Source: Phoronis australis (taxonomy: Eukaryota; Phoronida; Phoronidae). From it: a stretch of DNA of 64,000 nt. Position numbers and translations under genes: made by a program. Location of the stretch: the NCBI GenBank assembly GCA_002633005.1, contig NMRA01000033.1, positions 1,014,611 through 1,078,610 of the forward strand, written 5' to 3'. Numbering within the stretch: the stretch's first letter is position 1; every line of letters begins with the position of its first letter. Of the stretch, positions 49,293-60,817 are shown in pieces. The notes beneath the pieces were generated by a model that was not told the origin of the DNA, searched no databases, and saw only the letters and a list, made by a program, of their open reading frames with translations.

Positions 49293-50883
49293 ACTGAGGA
49301 CATCCAACATAAAGTTGCCCAGGGTATCACCAAACCTCAGCACGCTACTGCTAATCAATGAGAACCCGCGTCACAGAGATCGCACGTTACACGATCAATC
49401 CACAGTGCTGCCTCTCGTAACATTGGAAATGAGTGCACGTGACACTAGGAGTCCCACGTGATCTATTCCTTTTTCTTCCTGAAGTCTACTTAAAACTTGG
49501 AGACTGTAAACGCAGTCCAGCAGATTTCTAATCTTTGAAAGTAACCAGTTGTTTTTGCTTTGGGTTAAGGACGGAATGTCCTTACGATAAAGTCTGACGA
49601 GGTTCATTTTTAAATATTTAAGCAACGCAATAGTTGATGCTTTTTAGTTTGACAACTTAAGAAGCGCGCTCAAATTTGTGAGAGTTATCAACACAGAAAA
49701 TTAACTCTTTCGTTGAATACATTTTGCAGGCAATATTTGTAAAACTGAGATAACTTCATTTTAAATTAAAGAAATCACTAAAATATAACACCATGTACCT
49801 GCGTAAATTAGTAATTGTGTTAGAAACGTCTCAAGCATTTCAACGCTACTGTGTGGCGAAAGAATTATTTTACCGCAGTGCCCTCTTTTGAGACCGATGA
49901 ACACAATCACTATGTACACATTTGCGAGGTTTAGAAACAGAAAGATTCACCAATCGAAAGAAATCACTGAAATACCCACGTACAGGTGTTTGCGTTTTTA
50001 GGACCACCTGTTAGCCTGGATGGCAGACATCCAACAAATCTTAAACAGTAGTTATCGAAACAATTTCGTGATCGCGCCTCTAAATTCCTGCTGCGACCCC
50101 CTAAACTGCAGTCCCAGACCAGCTGACAGCAAATCCGCGGTTAAAAGCCCCCAAATCCGAACCCGCCTTAAACAGTACACACGCACAATTACCATTCCCT
50201 AGTCTCAGGATCTTCCAAGCTCTCGCCTCTATATTCCAATTGCGCACTAGAGGTACGGCCTTGAAATCTGGTCGCCATGATTGGAGTTTAGTCATTTTCG
50301 GCGCCGGTGGAGTTAGGATACGGTGTTGGTGTTTTTACTCCGGGTTTTGGTGTTTGTGAATCCGGGAATGGAGTTCAGGGATTGCCTGCTAGGCGCGTTT
50401 ATGGAATTGTTTCCTCCCTTGAAACAGCTTCGTTATTACTAAATTTGTGTATTGTTGGTAATGCCAACTACTAAACAAGGGTAAACCAGATTTTCTGTCT
50501 AGGTGTTGTACTTCCAACCATTGTCAAAATGTGTTACGGAACCAGAATGACGTAACTACATCCTGGTATATGTTACTGCTACATACGACTAATTCTACGC
50601 GTTAAAAGTACATAAGTGCTGTAAATCTGCTTTCTGACTTAAAAATTAACGTCAACTTGTTCTTTTTAGAATTTTAAGTTTTTTCTCGGATGTAGAGATA
50701 TTTTTTTGTTTTAGATTATGCTCGGTGCAAAAAGTAAAACTCCGGGTCAAGCAGAAGTTTAGAAACCAATTCTAATCCGGATAAGGAACAAGTAATATTG
50801 CTTTAAATCTGCAGTTATTTTTGGCCGAAGATGAGATTAAAACATGAATTGTGTGTTGTTGCTACATCCACGTTTGTCCTTAG

Positions 50884-52647
50884 CTACAGGCGTCCATCGT
50901 GCACTCTGACGAGGTGCTTGTAGCGAGGTATCTTCGAAGAGTCGTCTTGGATGGCAACTTTCACTTTCGTACCATGGACATTATTCGGCGTAATCCCAAT
51001 CGATCCACGTTTTAATTTAGGAATGTTTGACTTCGTCGCTCTATCTTTGCTAACCTTATTAGAAACTTTTGCAGCGTTTTGCGATAGGTCTTTATTGCTG
51101 GAAAGCTCACTGCTGGTCACGTCGTGTTCTTGCACCGCCACTTTCGGTAATTTGGCATCGGTAATTCCACGAGCATTATTGTTTTGTTTGGGACTTGAAG
51201 ATTCGATCTTCGTCTTTTTACCTTTACTGTTTTTCGAGACATTTAAATTTTCAGCTTTATTTAGTGTAGTATCCTTGTCTTTCGACTCTGAACTATTGTC
51301 TGAAATGGTGGCTGCTTCAGTAGTTTTCGATGATTGTTTGTTCTGATGGCTCGTTAGAGTTCTACTTATGGTACGAGTATCAAAGTTAGGAGAAGACATA
51401 ATGCTTGTGGTCGTTCCATCGCGAGGAGACTGAGGTCCGCTTGATAACGCTTTACCCATAATACTTTTCATTCTGTCAGTGTTGGTAATAAGTAGTGCCA
51501 ATTCTTTTTCCTTTTTTCGAACCTCGTCCTTGCCAACTGCGATAGTTCTTTCGAGCGACGCTATTTCGAGTGACACAGTGTCAACTAAACGTATGAAGTT
51601 CGGTTTAATCTCACCTTCCAAGCAATAGTCCTCCAAGAGAATCGCCTTGCGGTAATCGACTAAGAACATGCGATTTCTGTAGCCAGATAAACTTGCCTTT
51701 AGTTGCGCAATTTCCGTAACCGTCTTCGAATACTCTTCACTTCCTTTTTGAAATTGTTTCATTCTGCTGTGTAACATTTTAGTATGTTTTATACAAGCTT
51801 TATATTGCGAGTCAAGCTTCACATTCTCTTCCTCTGTAACAACTCTTTCATGTTCAAGGATTTCTTGCCTTTTTTCTCGAGCCTGCAAAACTAAGTGCTT
51901 TTCTCTCAGCACCTTAAGCAACTGCTCGTCTCGCAATAGGTCTCGTGACAAACTGTTTATGATTTCCCTGAGTTCTCCTGTATTCTTCTCAAAAGCACTG
52001 CGATTTTGCGTCGGGGTCAACACATTTGGATAAATTTTATTGGCTAATGTCCACCAGTCTTTTGCTAATTCCACAGATTTGTAACACTTTACAAACACAT
52101 CAGGTATAAGGCGGAAAACAGGTTCAAATTTATCACGCTTTGGGAACGATGATATATCGTAATGGCTGTCAGGATCGAAGTCGGCGACGTTGATTTGTCC
52201 ATCCGAAAGTATTCGCTCCCATTGTTGATTAAGCTGAAACATGATGCTGACTTTTCGAAAAAGTTTTCCCTTCAGATTCAATTCGTCCTCTGGCGTCAGG
52301 ACTTCGTTCCCTCGCTCAGTTTCTCCAATAGTGGTCATTTCGTCACGATGGTTATAAACATCATCCAGAGGATTGTAAAAGTAATCGTAAAGACACTTGT
52401 ATATTCGCTCGTCAAAGTAAGACTTGAGAGTTTTCATGAAAGACACGTCGTTAAAAAAGGACTCAAAATACTTGACCACATGCGTTTCTTCGTCTTTTAG
52501 AATTCCCTTTCTCTTGTTCGAGCTGTTCTGTAGTTGCGTCAGTGCTTCCCTGAGTTTGGAGATGGAGTTGACGACTTCAACCACCGTTGACTTGTCATCT
52601 TTAACGATCTTCGTCCCTCGTATTGTGGCAATGCCGTTCGTAACAGC
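50884..52647 (-). CDS. Exon 3 (main exon) of the coiled-coil protein
   Basis: 587 codons and a stop with no interruption, by far the longest open frame in the window. The acceptor is the pyrimidine-rich ggtttattccag. I saw no clear poly(A) signal within 200 bases. Confidence 0.85.
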   Translation of the reverse strand, partial: AVTNGIATIRGTKIVKDDKSTVVEVVNSISKLREALTQLQNSSNKRKGILKDEETHVVKYFESFFNDVSFMKTLKSYFDERIYKCLYDYFYNPLDDVYNHRDEMTTIGETERGNEVLTPEDELNLKGKLFRKVSIMFQLNQQWERILSDGQINVADFDPDSHYDISSFPKRDKFEPVFRLIPDVFVKCYKSVELAKDWWTLANKIYPNVLTPTQNRSAFEKNTGELREIINSLSRDLLRDEQLLKVLREKHLVLQAREKRQEILEHERVVTEEENVKLDSQYKACIKHTKMLHSRMKQFQKGSEEYSKTVTEIAQLKASLSGYRNRMFLVDYRKAILLEDYCLEGEIKPNFIRLVDTVSLEIASLERTIAVGKDEVRKKEKELALLITNTDRMKSIMGKALSSGPQSPRDGTTTSIMSSPNFDTRTISRTLTSHQNKQSSKTTEAATISDNSSESKDKDTTLNKAENLNVSKNSKGKKTKIESSSPKQNNNARGITDAKLPKVAVQEHDVTSSELSSNKDLSQNAAKVSNKVSKDRATKSNIPKLKRGSIGITPNNVHGTKVKVAIQDDSSKIPRYKHLVRVHDGRL

Positions 52648-55041
52648 CTGGAATAAACCAGGACAAACTAAAGTGACGCTAGCTTGTGACATTCAAGAAT
52701 GCCTTCAAAAACCAGGTGGAAATAATCCCACAGTCGCGCCTCTTAATTGCAGGTTTGGCCGGTTTCAATATCAGGCATTATCATGTGTCTTACTCAGATA
52801 ACGATTTGGTGACAGTTGAAGCTGAGGGTTTGAACGATTCAATGGCAGCGCCTCTAAATTCCACCGTCCAGTCCCTACATGTAAGTCCTAGTTGCTTATC
52901 AGCAAACGCTCAACACGCGTCAAATCTCCTTACCACCGCCTATAAACGCCATTCGAGGGTTTTTTATATTTATTTTTGCCGGAGGATCGATTGTGGTTAG
53001 TAGGGGCCATCCACTGTTTTTAAAAGCGTACAAATTTCAGTAAATGCTCTGCGCTGTAACGGAAGAAATCTTATAGATCGCTAGTAAGTTTGTACCCCAT
53101 ATGATCAACGCTAATATTTTACCTTCATCTACCGGCTGGAGACCTGCAACCCAAAACCATTTCGCGACTTCGTCTTACTATACATTCGTCATAGTTCATT
53201 TGAACAGCGCACCTCGTTCGCAAGTTGTTTATGTTCTTTTATGACCAGAACTTCCGCATAGCAAATCATGGTCTGTCCCCCTCCCCCCCTCATCGCGAAT
53301 CTGGTAGTACGTCCAAACATCCATTGGGCACTGGGTTTCAGAAATCGATTAAAACTTTTGTGTCATCGTATGCTTCTGCATTGTACCTACAAATATGCAT
53401 GTTCACCTGGTCTTCAAATTTTTGTATACTCATTGCCTTCAAGAGCTCTTATAGTACGCTCATGTGCCTAATGTAGACCAGCTGACTATATGAAGGTCTT
53501 TTAAATGACGCGGAAATGGCTGCAATGCATGTAATTCTGGAACGAGGAATAACACAATTTTAAAACAGCGTCTAGTTGAAAGGATCCAAGATTTTGAGTT
53601 AAGGGGGCCAGGCCAGAGTATTGGCTGGGATTTTGCCTGTCAGACATCCGCAGCCTTAAACTGCCAAATGGAATCTGGGAGAATTTTAGGGAGGCCATGG
53701 CCCCATTGCCCCCTCCCCTAAATTAATCCGCCACATGATACACCAAGAATGGCAAAATGAGTTGCGATGGGTGTTTTTGTTGACGTAGACATTTCTCTTT
53801 ACAACATGCCAATACTGTTCGGTTTGTTACCAACTGGGACTCTGCACTCGCATAAGAATACTTTAATCATTATGAAACACCGGAATAGCGACTGGAAAGC
53901 CGAAAAGACCCTTCCTACTAATGGCTTAAACATGAAAACTATGAAATAGTGCGGTTAAATTGTGGCTAAACTGGTCTCCGGAATGTCTATGCCGTGACAG
54001 CAAATAATGTCTTCTACGTGCAACCAATAAGAATGAATGATCTACTTTGGGGATGAAAATCGCTGTTTCATATACAGCATGAGCAGGTTTGAAATATCTT
54101 TTGTATGACCGTGGACTGGGTAAAAAGGTTACGTTTTAGAAAGTAATGTCCCTTTAAATCCTAAATGCTAAATTGTATAGAATGTGTAGTACCTGTAGCA
54201 TGTGGTATAGTTTCTCCTTGTGGAATCTTGACATTGCATGCTGGGCGAGTCGTTCAAACGCCGATAGCTGTCTCTGCAGGTTCTCATTTTGTGACGCCCT
54301 GGTACCCTGTTCCATGTTTTGTGGGCGTGTCTGCAAATGAGGCAACATATTTCTCTTCACTCATTATAAACGGCCAGTGTTCTGGTACCTTAATGAACTG
54401 TGTTTTGTTCGGCGCATGTTAAATATTCACAAAAAACACGATCACGTTTCAAACGTGACAATACCTGCCGGCACACAGAAATACATAATATGTTAAGGCT
54501 ATAATCAAGTCGAAACAAATCGAATATTTGAGAGCCATCAAATATTAATACATTAGCAGAGGATTTATTTTATTCAGGAGTTTAAATTGACGCCTGCCTT
54601 TTCGAGTGTACGAGACATATCTGGTCGATAAGTGTTACCACCATACGCCAAAACCCACTTACCATGTAGATGAACAAGAACCTGATCAGGGTTCAGGCTT
54701 CACTACAGCATTGGCTCCCCCTTTAGGGATTCAGACTCTGTTAATTACGCGTAAAACGCTTTGAAATCCAGTAACATACATGTACATTGGTATTGTCTAG
54801 AATTTGTGTTGAGCGACTCGGGGGGCTATCGGGAAACTCATTTCTGTGGTAGTCTGCTAACTAGGAGCTCCAAAGGTGCTATTTCTGCCTCTGGTCAAAC
54901 CGGAGCCGTCCCAGACGCATGTGTCGGTCCATCACTCATATATACCATTGCTTAGATACAAATAATAAACCAAAATACACAAACGGTTTAGTTGCTTTGT
55001 TTACTTACATAATACGCCTTCAATAAGTCTTCATCCGACAT
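50884..55041 (-). CDS. Unrecognised 644-residue coiled-coil protein, three exons
   Basis: Exons 55041-55009 (MSDEDLLKAYY|gtaagt), 54330-54193 (after catttgcag, ending CTACAG|gtacta) and 52647-50884 (after tttattccag). All junctions are phase 0. Residues 12-57 are polar and helical (ENLQRQLSAFERLAQHAM, HKEKLYHMLQ). Residues about 58-275 are a mixed helical region (YFESFFNDVSFMKTL, LIPDVFVKCYKSVELAKDWW). About 279-387 and 410-454 have heptad-like runs rich in E, K, L and Q typical of coiled coils. From about 460 the tail is a Ser/Thr/Lys/Asn-rich, probably disordered segment. There is no signal peptide or membrane helix, so it is probably cytoplasmic, cytoskeletal or ciliary (inference). I do not recognise the family. 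The open frame starts earlier, at an ATG at 52692, but that start lies in the intron of this model. Confidence 0.75.
53570..53735. mobile_element. Second G/C-rich MITE-like element
   Basis: Left end near aaggatccaagattttgag and ttaagggggcc, right end ccccctcccctaaattaatc and cgccac. The same type of ends as at 49061. Confidence 0.35.
54193..54330 (-). CDS. Exon 2 of the coiled-coil protein
   Basis: 46 codons between catttgcag and CTACAG|gtacta, phase 0 at both ends, strongly helical and polar. Confidence 0.7.
55009..55041 (-). CDS. Exon 1 of the coiled-coil protein
   Basis: ATG plus ten codons (MSDEDLLKAYY), ending directly at a consensus gtaagt donor. Confidence 0.65.
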
Positions 55042-57634
55042 AGTCTCGTTTTGTTCTCAAACCTTTCCCGTTCAAGATTCTCGGACCCTCTTGTTCTAGT
55101 CAGCGTGTCCAATCTTAGCCATTTCCATCTAATTTACAGTAACTTCACGAGTGTTTCACATGATGGCTAGATGTCATTAACTGCAAAAATGTCCAGAATT
55201 CGAGAGACCTGCATCTTGATGTCCCATACATTCCTCAGGCAGCAAGACAAAATCAAAGCAACCGATAACAGTTTCTCAGAAACCTACCACATGTTTTTGT
55301 TAATTTCTCCAGGCGTAACCTAGGCCAACTTCCTGAAACTCTACAGCATTGCCTATGCCATTCATAACAATCAACCTATTTCAAATTGTCTAGCGAATTA
55401 ATCAATACCACTCCCAACTGCATCAAAAAGTCGACAATACGGCAGAGTCTACTGACGTGTCAACTCATTGTGAGAATAACTACGGCGTTAGATAATATAC
55501 TGTATGTTGTCTAATGACGCAACGGAGCTACATGTACACTGTAGGTGTCGCTGTTCAGTGGCAATGACAGGCCCTCCTTTGAGAGTGAATTTGTCTGCAT
55601 ATAAAAATGGATTGTTTTCCAAAGGACGGTGACTAAGATAGCACATGTTGCGGCTTAGTAGGAACTGAGTAGCATATAATATTTTTAAGCTTCAGTTTCA
55701 CTATACAATGAAGACTTCTCAGTGCATGTAGGTGTTGTAATACGAGTATGGCGACCCGGTTGAACGCAGCCCCAAACACTCAGGGCTACCGAATTCCGAG
55801 ACTCTTGTCAGTCAATGAGTCCTCATTAGAGATTCCCATTCTCAATGGGATCAAAACAGGGAAGGTAAAATGACGACGTGAAGCCCAGCAATCTTTTCAA
55901 ATCGAACGTACATGTAAGAGCGATAGGTAGACGAAAAAAATACTTACGATGATGTTTTGTTTTGTCCGCCTGTAATAACAGTCTCACTTCTCCACACACG
56001 TTCCACTTTTACCTGGAGATAAAAGTTTAAACTCGATTATCTATCATTAATAGAACCCTGTAAGTTACTCGCGTTTGAGATATCCGTCATTTTTGATTGG
56101 CGAAGCAGTAGGTAGCGAAGATAGATGTGAGGCGATTTGATCGAAGCATTTTTATCAAAGATAGGCCTATGATCATACTATAATTTATAACGCATAACCT
56201 ATTGCTATAATAAATTACCTATAGCCTTCGAAATTGATTCATTCCACCAATGACGCAAATTGGCATTTGGCAGACATACAATATCTCGATGTGTAATAAT
56301 CACGTAACACTAATTCATGGTATAACAGTTTGATATCGATTCCGCTACTTCGCCACCGTTCCGTTTTAACTGTATAGTTACCTTGTGGTAGTCTAGACTA
56401 CAATCGAACACTAGAGCTGAAACTGTCTTGAACCGTCCAATCGTGTGATTCCTCTGGCTAGTTGGTCTCTCGCATTACCTGGTTTCATTCGCCTGCATTA
56501 CGCCAGTAAGTTAGCTAAATGTACCCTGAATTACCAATCGCTTTTCCACACGCAATGTTCTTTGGTGGCCCGTAAGATAGGCCTACTCGGTTCGGCGGTC
56601 AAGGCTAAATCCAATAGCAACTCCTCAATAGCCTTGCAACAAAGGGGCTTTAGAAAAACAAATATAAAACGTTCTACGCGCCTGCTACACTCGGCAAATA
56701 TATCCCGAAGTGGTATAATCACGTATAGAATCGGTAGACGAGGTGTTTGTTGACATAAGGATGACTATCTAAGTTCGCCGTTAACAAAGCAATCAATCAG
56801 ATATACTTTTCGGTCGATTTTGAACTTCATGACAAGTAAATCGTAATTATCGTTTGACTACAAGCGTAATACATCTTGCAGTTTTGCAAGCTATAGGGAG
56901 ACTAGATACAATGTACTTTAGGATTTGAAAAAATGTTTTTCTTCGACGAGAAAATTTCTCCATTAAACAGGAGCGTCCGCAATCAATGATTACACTAACG
57001 GCTTTCAGAGGAGAAGTTGCGAATCCAATCTCACTGTACTGACCGATGCTTTCCTTGAAGGCATTTTGTTCTTAATACAGGTTGTCCCAAAATGTTGTAT
57101 CCACACTTCAAATGACAACCACTGGGCTTTTTGTTGACCAAGGAACATGAGCACTGGTTTAGATTAATAAAACTATGTGATTAATGGAAATTAATTCTTT
57201 TAAAACAAAATAAATGCGAATTTCTTTTAACTTGTTGCATTTCCCTGACGTTTTTTGAGTTCCAGAAGTAGCAGTTCACAATAAATTTCCGTTCTCCAAA
57301 CCCGAGTCGCTTGTGCATAGAGCACACAGGACAGTTAACGCGGCTACTCCTACTGCAAGGTGTAACCATAGATAAAATACATGTACATGTATCTATGCAG
57401 TAGGCATACCGTAGGGCTGGTAAAGAATCTGAGCCACATGAACTGAATTGGAACTCCCAACCCTGAAGTGCGAGACATAACGGGACACGCTGTTTACGCA
57501 TTTTCATGGTGAACAAACGAACAGAACAAAAAAAACACATTGTACGACACCAATTTTTATTTCAAATGACATAAGAGTCATCTAGTACTATAAATAACGT
57601 GACACAAACCAAAATGAAAGCGCTCCGAGGAGCG

Positions 57635-57940
57635 GCACTTGGCGAAATTAACAGAAAAGACGACGATAGAGATGATGTCGAAGAAGACGAATATGACGAC
57701 GATGGTGCCAACAATTCAAGTAATGATAATATTCACAAGACGAACGTAGAGGCCAGACATCAGAAAGTATACGCTACAGTCTTGAACGACACTTGGCGAA
57801 ATTAATTGAAAAGACGACGAATGAGATGATGAAAAAGATGACGAATATGATGACGATGGTGATGATGCTGAACAACATCATAACATTCATATGAAGCACT
57901 TAGATGTCATAAATCAGCAAGAAATAGGCTACATTCTTGT
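57635..57940. repeat. Diverged tandem duplication of about 150 bases, acidic reading frame
   Basis: Two copies start cacttggcgaaattaa and continue gaaaagacgacga, gatgat and gaatatga. The first reads an acidic ORF (DDDRDDVEEDEYDDDG); the second breaks the frame with a stop at once. Confidence 0.6.
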
Positions 57941-59046
57941 TCAATAGAAACTAAACCAACATCAATGCAGCAAGAGCGCTCAACAAAGGAAAATCTCGAA
58001 TAATTCAAAAAGTAGACGTCCTAGCAAAAAATGGAAAACATCTTCTGAAAGCCCGTTCAAAACTCTATACAAACTGATGGTATCGCCTAATTCCGTAAAT
58101 TTTTCGAAAAAATGAAATTTTGCGTTTTTTTAGAATTGCAAAGTCAAATAACTCGAAAACGGTAAGTCTGAGAAAAAACTTGTTCCATACCATTTGAAAG
58201 AGTATACCTCAAAGAATCCACATGCAAAAAATCATAATAATTCGTCAGTACAATATCTCAAAAGTATGCTAAACCGTCACTGTTCCGATGATTTCAACCA
58301 ATCCTCGTTTTGTTACATGCTATTGTATCATGGGAGTCAATGTTGCAAGCTAAAGGCAGAAATCAGCCAAAACTCCTACTCCCCATCTCACAAAGTGGAT
58401 GTTGTGCTCCTTGATGGGAGGGCTTTTCCCAGAATTGCCGTGTAATTCGCTAAAAGCGTACATGTAGGTCACGCTTGCCGTTTACCAGACTTAGAAAAGA
58501 GAAGAGTTTTCAAATTTTCCGCCAAACTTTTGACGGTTGTCGAGGAATACATATCATTATTTTGTTTCAGGAAACTGCGTGCGAAAGTCGTTTTATAGTA
58601 TCTGTTAATATGCAAAAAACTGGGTTTGCTATCCTTTTAACTAAAACGAGACAGCAAATTTGTAAGGGTCATTATTATGTCGAACACACAAAATCCGACG
58701 CAATCGAAGATTTCTCCTACACCCTCTGGAAGCAGCGTTTGGAAGGAGTTACCCGTTAGAGGACGTTATGGAAACTGAAATTTTAGGAGATGGCAAAACG
58801 TGGAATGCTTCCTCTAGGCAGCAGTACTGTTGTTGCATTAGGGTCACTGCAGATGGAGAGTTACAAGCTGAGCTAAGCAGTTTACCTCACGTGAAATTTA
58901 CCTCCCGACATTGTTACAAACACACTAAGTCAAAATGCCCATTGACTGTAATCATGATGCGTTAAAATGCAGCACACAGCGTTCAGATTTGACGTTAGAT
59001 ATGAGCGGATATCATTTTCGTTCGGGGCATTTAGTCTGCCTCTGCG

Positions 59047-59093
59047 CTCGCTGGTTCCCTGCGTGCTTAGCCCAGCCAGCACGCAGGTATCAC
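59047..59093. repeat. Hairpin unit, first copy
   Basis: ctcgctggttccctgcgtgc followed by a 12-base loop and gcacgcaggtatcac. An inverted copy with a different loop lies at 59547-59609, next to the gap. Confidence 0.6.
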
Positions 59094-59546
59094 CTAGTGG
59101 CACGTGCTTTAGCATTGGTCGATGTAATCTTGGCAGTCATTGGTTAGCTTTACAACACCGTGAAAAAATGGCGGACTGTGAACGATTTTTAGCCTTCGTT
59201 TCTGAAGTGATGTTTAATAGCCGCGTGCTTGAAGCACATACATGCACAATAAACACATATTATGTGGCCGATTTAACCGGTGTGTTATTCATACTGTATA
59301 AGGACACTATCGTAAACAAAAGTCATCGACAGTAGAAAGATGTATTCCGAAAAGGCTCAATATTACAATTTCTAGGCTTCACATTTCCTGAACATAATTT
59401 TAAGCACCGATTTGTCTGTACAACAGACCACATTTACACTTCAGTCCATCAGTCATGCCAGTTTGTTTGCGCAAAGCGCTGCCTGTTGAGAATTCGACTA
59501 GCCAATCAGAAACGCCGGTGTAAAAAAATTTACAGAGGAAATTTAA

Positions 59547-59609
59547 GTGATACCTGCGTGCTGGCGCGGCTACCGCCCCATCTAGCGGCACGCAGGGAAC
59601 CAGCGAGNN
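59547..59609. repeat. Hairpin unit, inverted second copy
   Basis: gtgatacctgcgtgc, a loop of about 26 bases, then gcacgcagggaaccagcgag. Reverse complement of the unit at 59047. Confidence 0.6.
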
Positions 59610-59968
59610 NNNNNNNNNNNNNNNNNNNNNNNNNNNNNNNNNNNNNNNNNNNNNNNNNNNNNNNNNNNNNNNNNNNNNNNNNNNNNNNNNNNNNNNNNNN
59701 NNNNNNNNNNNNNNNNNNNNNNNNNNNNNNNNNNNNNNNNNNNNNNNNNNNNNNNNNNNNNNNNNNNNNNNNNNNNNNNNNNNNNNNNNNNNNNNNNNNN
59801 NNNNNNNNNNNNNNNNNNNNNNNNNNNNNNNNNNNNNNNNNNNNNNNNNNNNNNNNNNNNNNNNNNNNNNNNNNNNNNNNNNNNNNNNNNNNNNNNNNNN
59901 NNNNNNNNNNNNNNNNNNNNNNNNNNNNNNNNNNNNNNNNNNNNNNNNNNNNNNNNNNNNNNNNNNNN
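59610..59968. other. Assembly gap (359 N)
   Basis: Unresolved bases. ORFs reported across it are meaningless. Confidence 1.

Positions 59969-60004
<36 letters not shown>
59969..60004. repeat. CT dinucleotide repeat at the gap edge
   Basis: About 18 ct units directly follow the run of N, the probable cause of the assembly break. Confidence 0.95.
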
Positions 60005-60007
<3 letters not shown>

Positions 60008-60745
60008 CCGTAACCACGCAATGGGATCTCCATGCCAGTTCTGACGTAACAATTTTGTTCCAATATTCTAGTAATACTTAAAATCGCCATATTAAACTAA
60101 CGTATTGTTCATAACAATAAGTAACTGGCTCATAGGCTCATTAGTAGATATGCTGCGTGCAACAATTAATAAATAACTGGAATTATGATGATCCTAAACA
60201 CAGACAGAACATTGCCTGGTTAGGCTGCATCCTTGCGAGTGCTGCAAAATTGATACAAAAACATTCTCCCATTGGCGTCGCGCTTTTTAGCCTCGTTATG
60301 GTGGGTTGGTACGGTGAACTCACGCCACAACGACTTGCTTCAAATCGAAGGCTCCTTTAGTCTCTTGTTGTGATAAAAATCAGCTCCAATTCACCGATTT
60401 TGTTCATTGAAGACGTCAATCTAGTTATTTCTTCAACAGTGGGTCACCGTTGGCTACCTATAGAGGAGCCTAACGTTTTTCTATTGTGTGGTTGTTTACA
60501 AAAAACAATAACAGAATTGTGTACCTCTTACTGTAACGTTGGACTAAAGTAACCTTTTTGCGACGAACAAAACAATTACAATGACCCCGTCCCACCTTCT
60601 GTGTTGTCGTTACCAACTGACATTTGTTATTGGACTTTGAGTAGCCAGTTTCTAGGCAGACAAAGCTCTGTTAGGTTGGTAACAAACTGAGAGCAAGACG
60701 TTTTTGTAGCGACAGGCATTGAATTTTAAGCGAATCATCGTAAAA

Positions 60746-60817
60746 ATGGCTGAGCAAGCAGAACAAGTAGTTGATTTGGTCAACCGCGACCCCAACAGCA
60801 TAAACGACAATGTGAAC
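60746..60817 (+). CDS. Caveolin exon 1
   Basis: ATG in aaaaATGGC context, then 24 codons to AAC|gtaagt. It encodes VVDLVNRDPNSINDNVN at the end. Confidence 0.88.

Larger units (their letters stand above)
21320..50883. other. Gene-poor region of about 30 kb
   Basis: No multi-exon gene could be assembled on either strand. It contains repeats, the LINE remnant, the micro-ORF at 46284 and two exon-like ORFs listed separately. Short ORFs elsewhere look like chance. Confidence 0.5.
55042..60745. other. Intergenic region with gap
   Basis: Between divergent coiled-coil and caveolin genes. A - strand donor-like site (ATCATC|gtaagt, about 55948) could end a 5' untranslated exon of the coiled-coil gene. 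Otherwise repeats only. Confidence 0.4.

Noticed and set aside
50884-52692. Single-exon 602-codon gene starting at the ATG at 52692
   Set aside because: The first 15 codons overlap a good acceptor (tttattccag), and two upstream exons join in frame. The protein is annotated as three exons instead.
54640-54680. Possible extra exon of the coiled-coil gene ending at a gtaagt donor (about 54664)
   Set aside because: The segment would break the phase between exons 1 and 2, or contains a stop in the required frame.
57181-57540. 119-codon Cys-rich - strand ORF
   Set aside because: Cys spacing fits no family I know, and the frame runs through a tacatgtacatgta repeat. Insufficient support.
59400-60052. 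Three ORFs of 156-205 codons across the gap
   Set aside because: Most codons are N; the ends are simple repeat and hairpin sequence.
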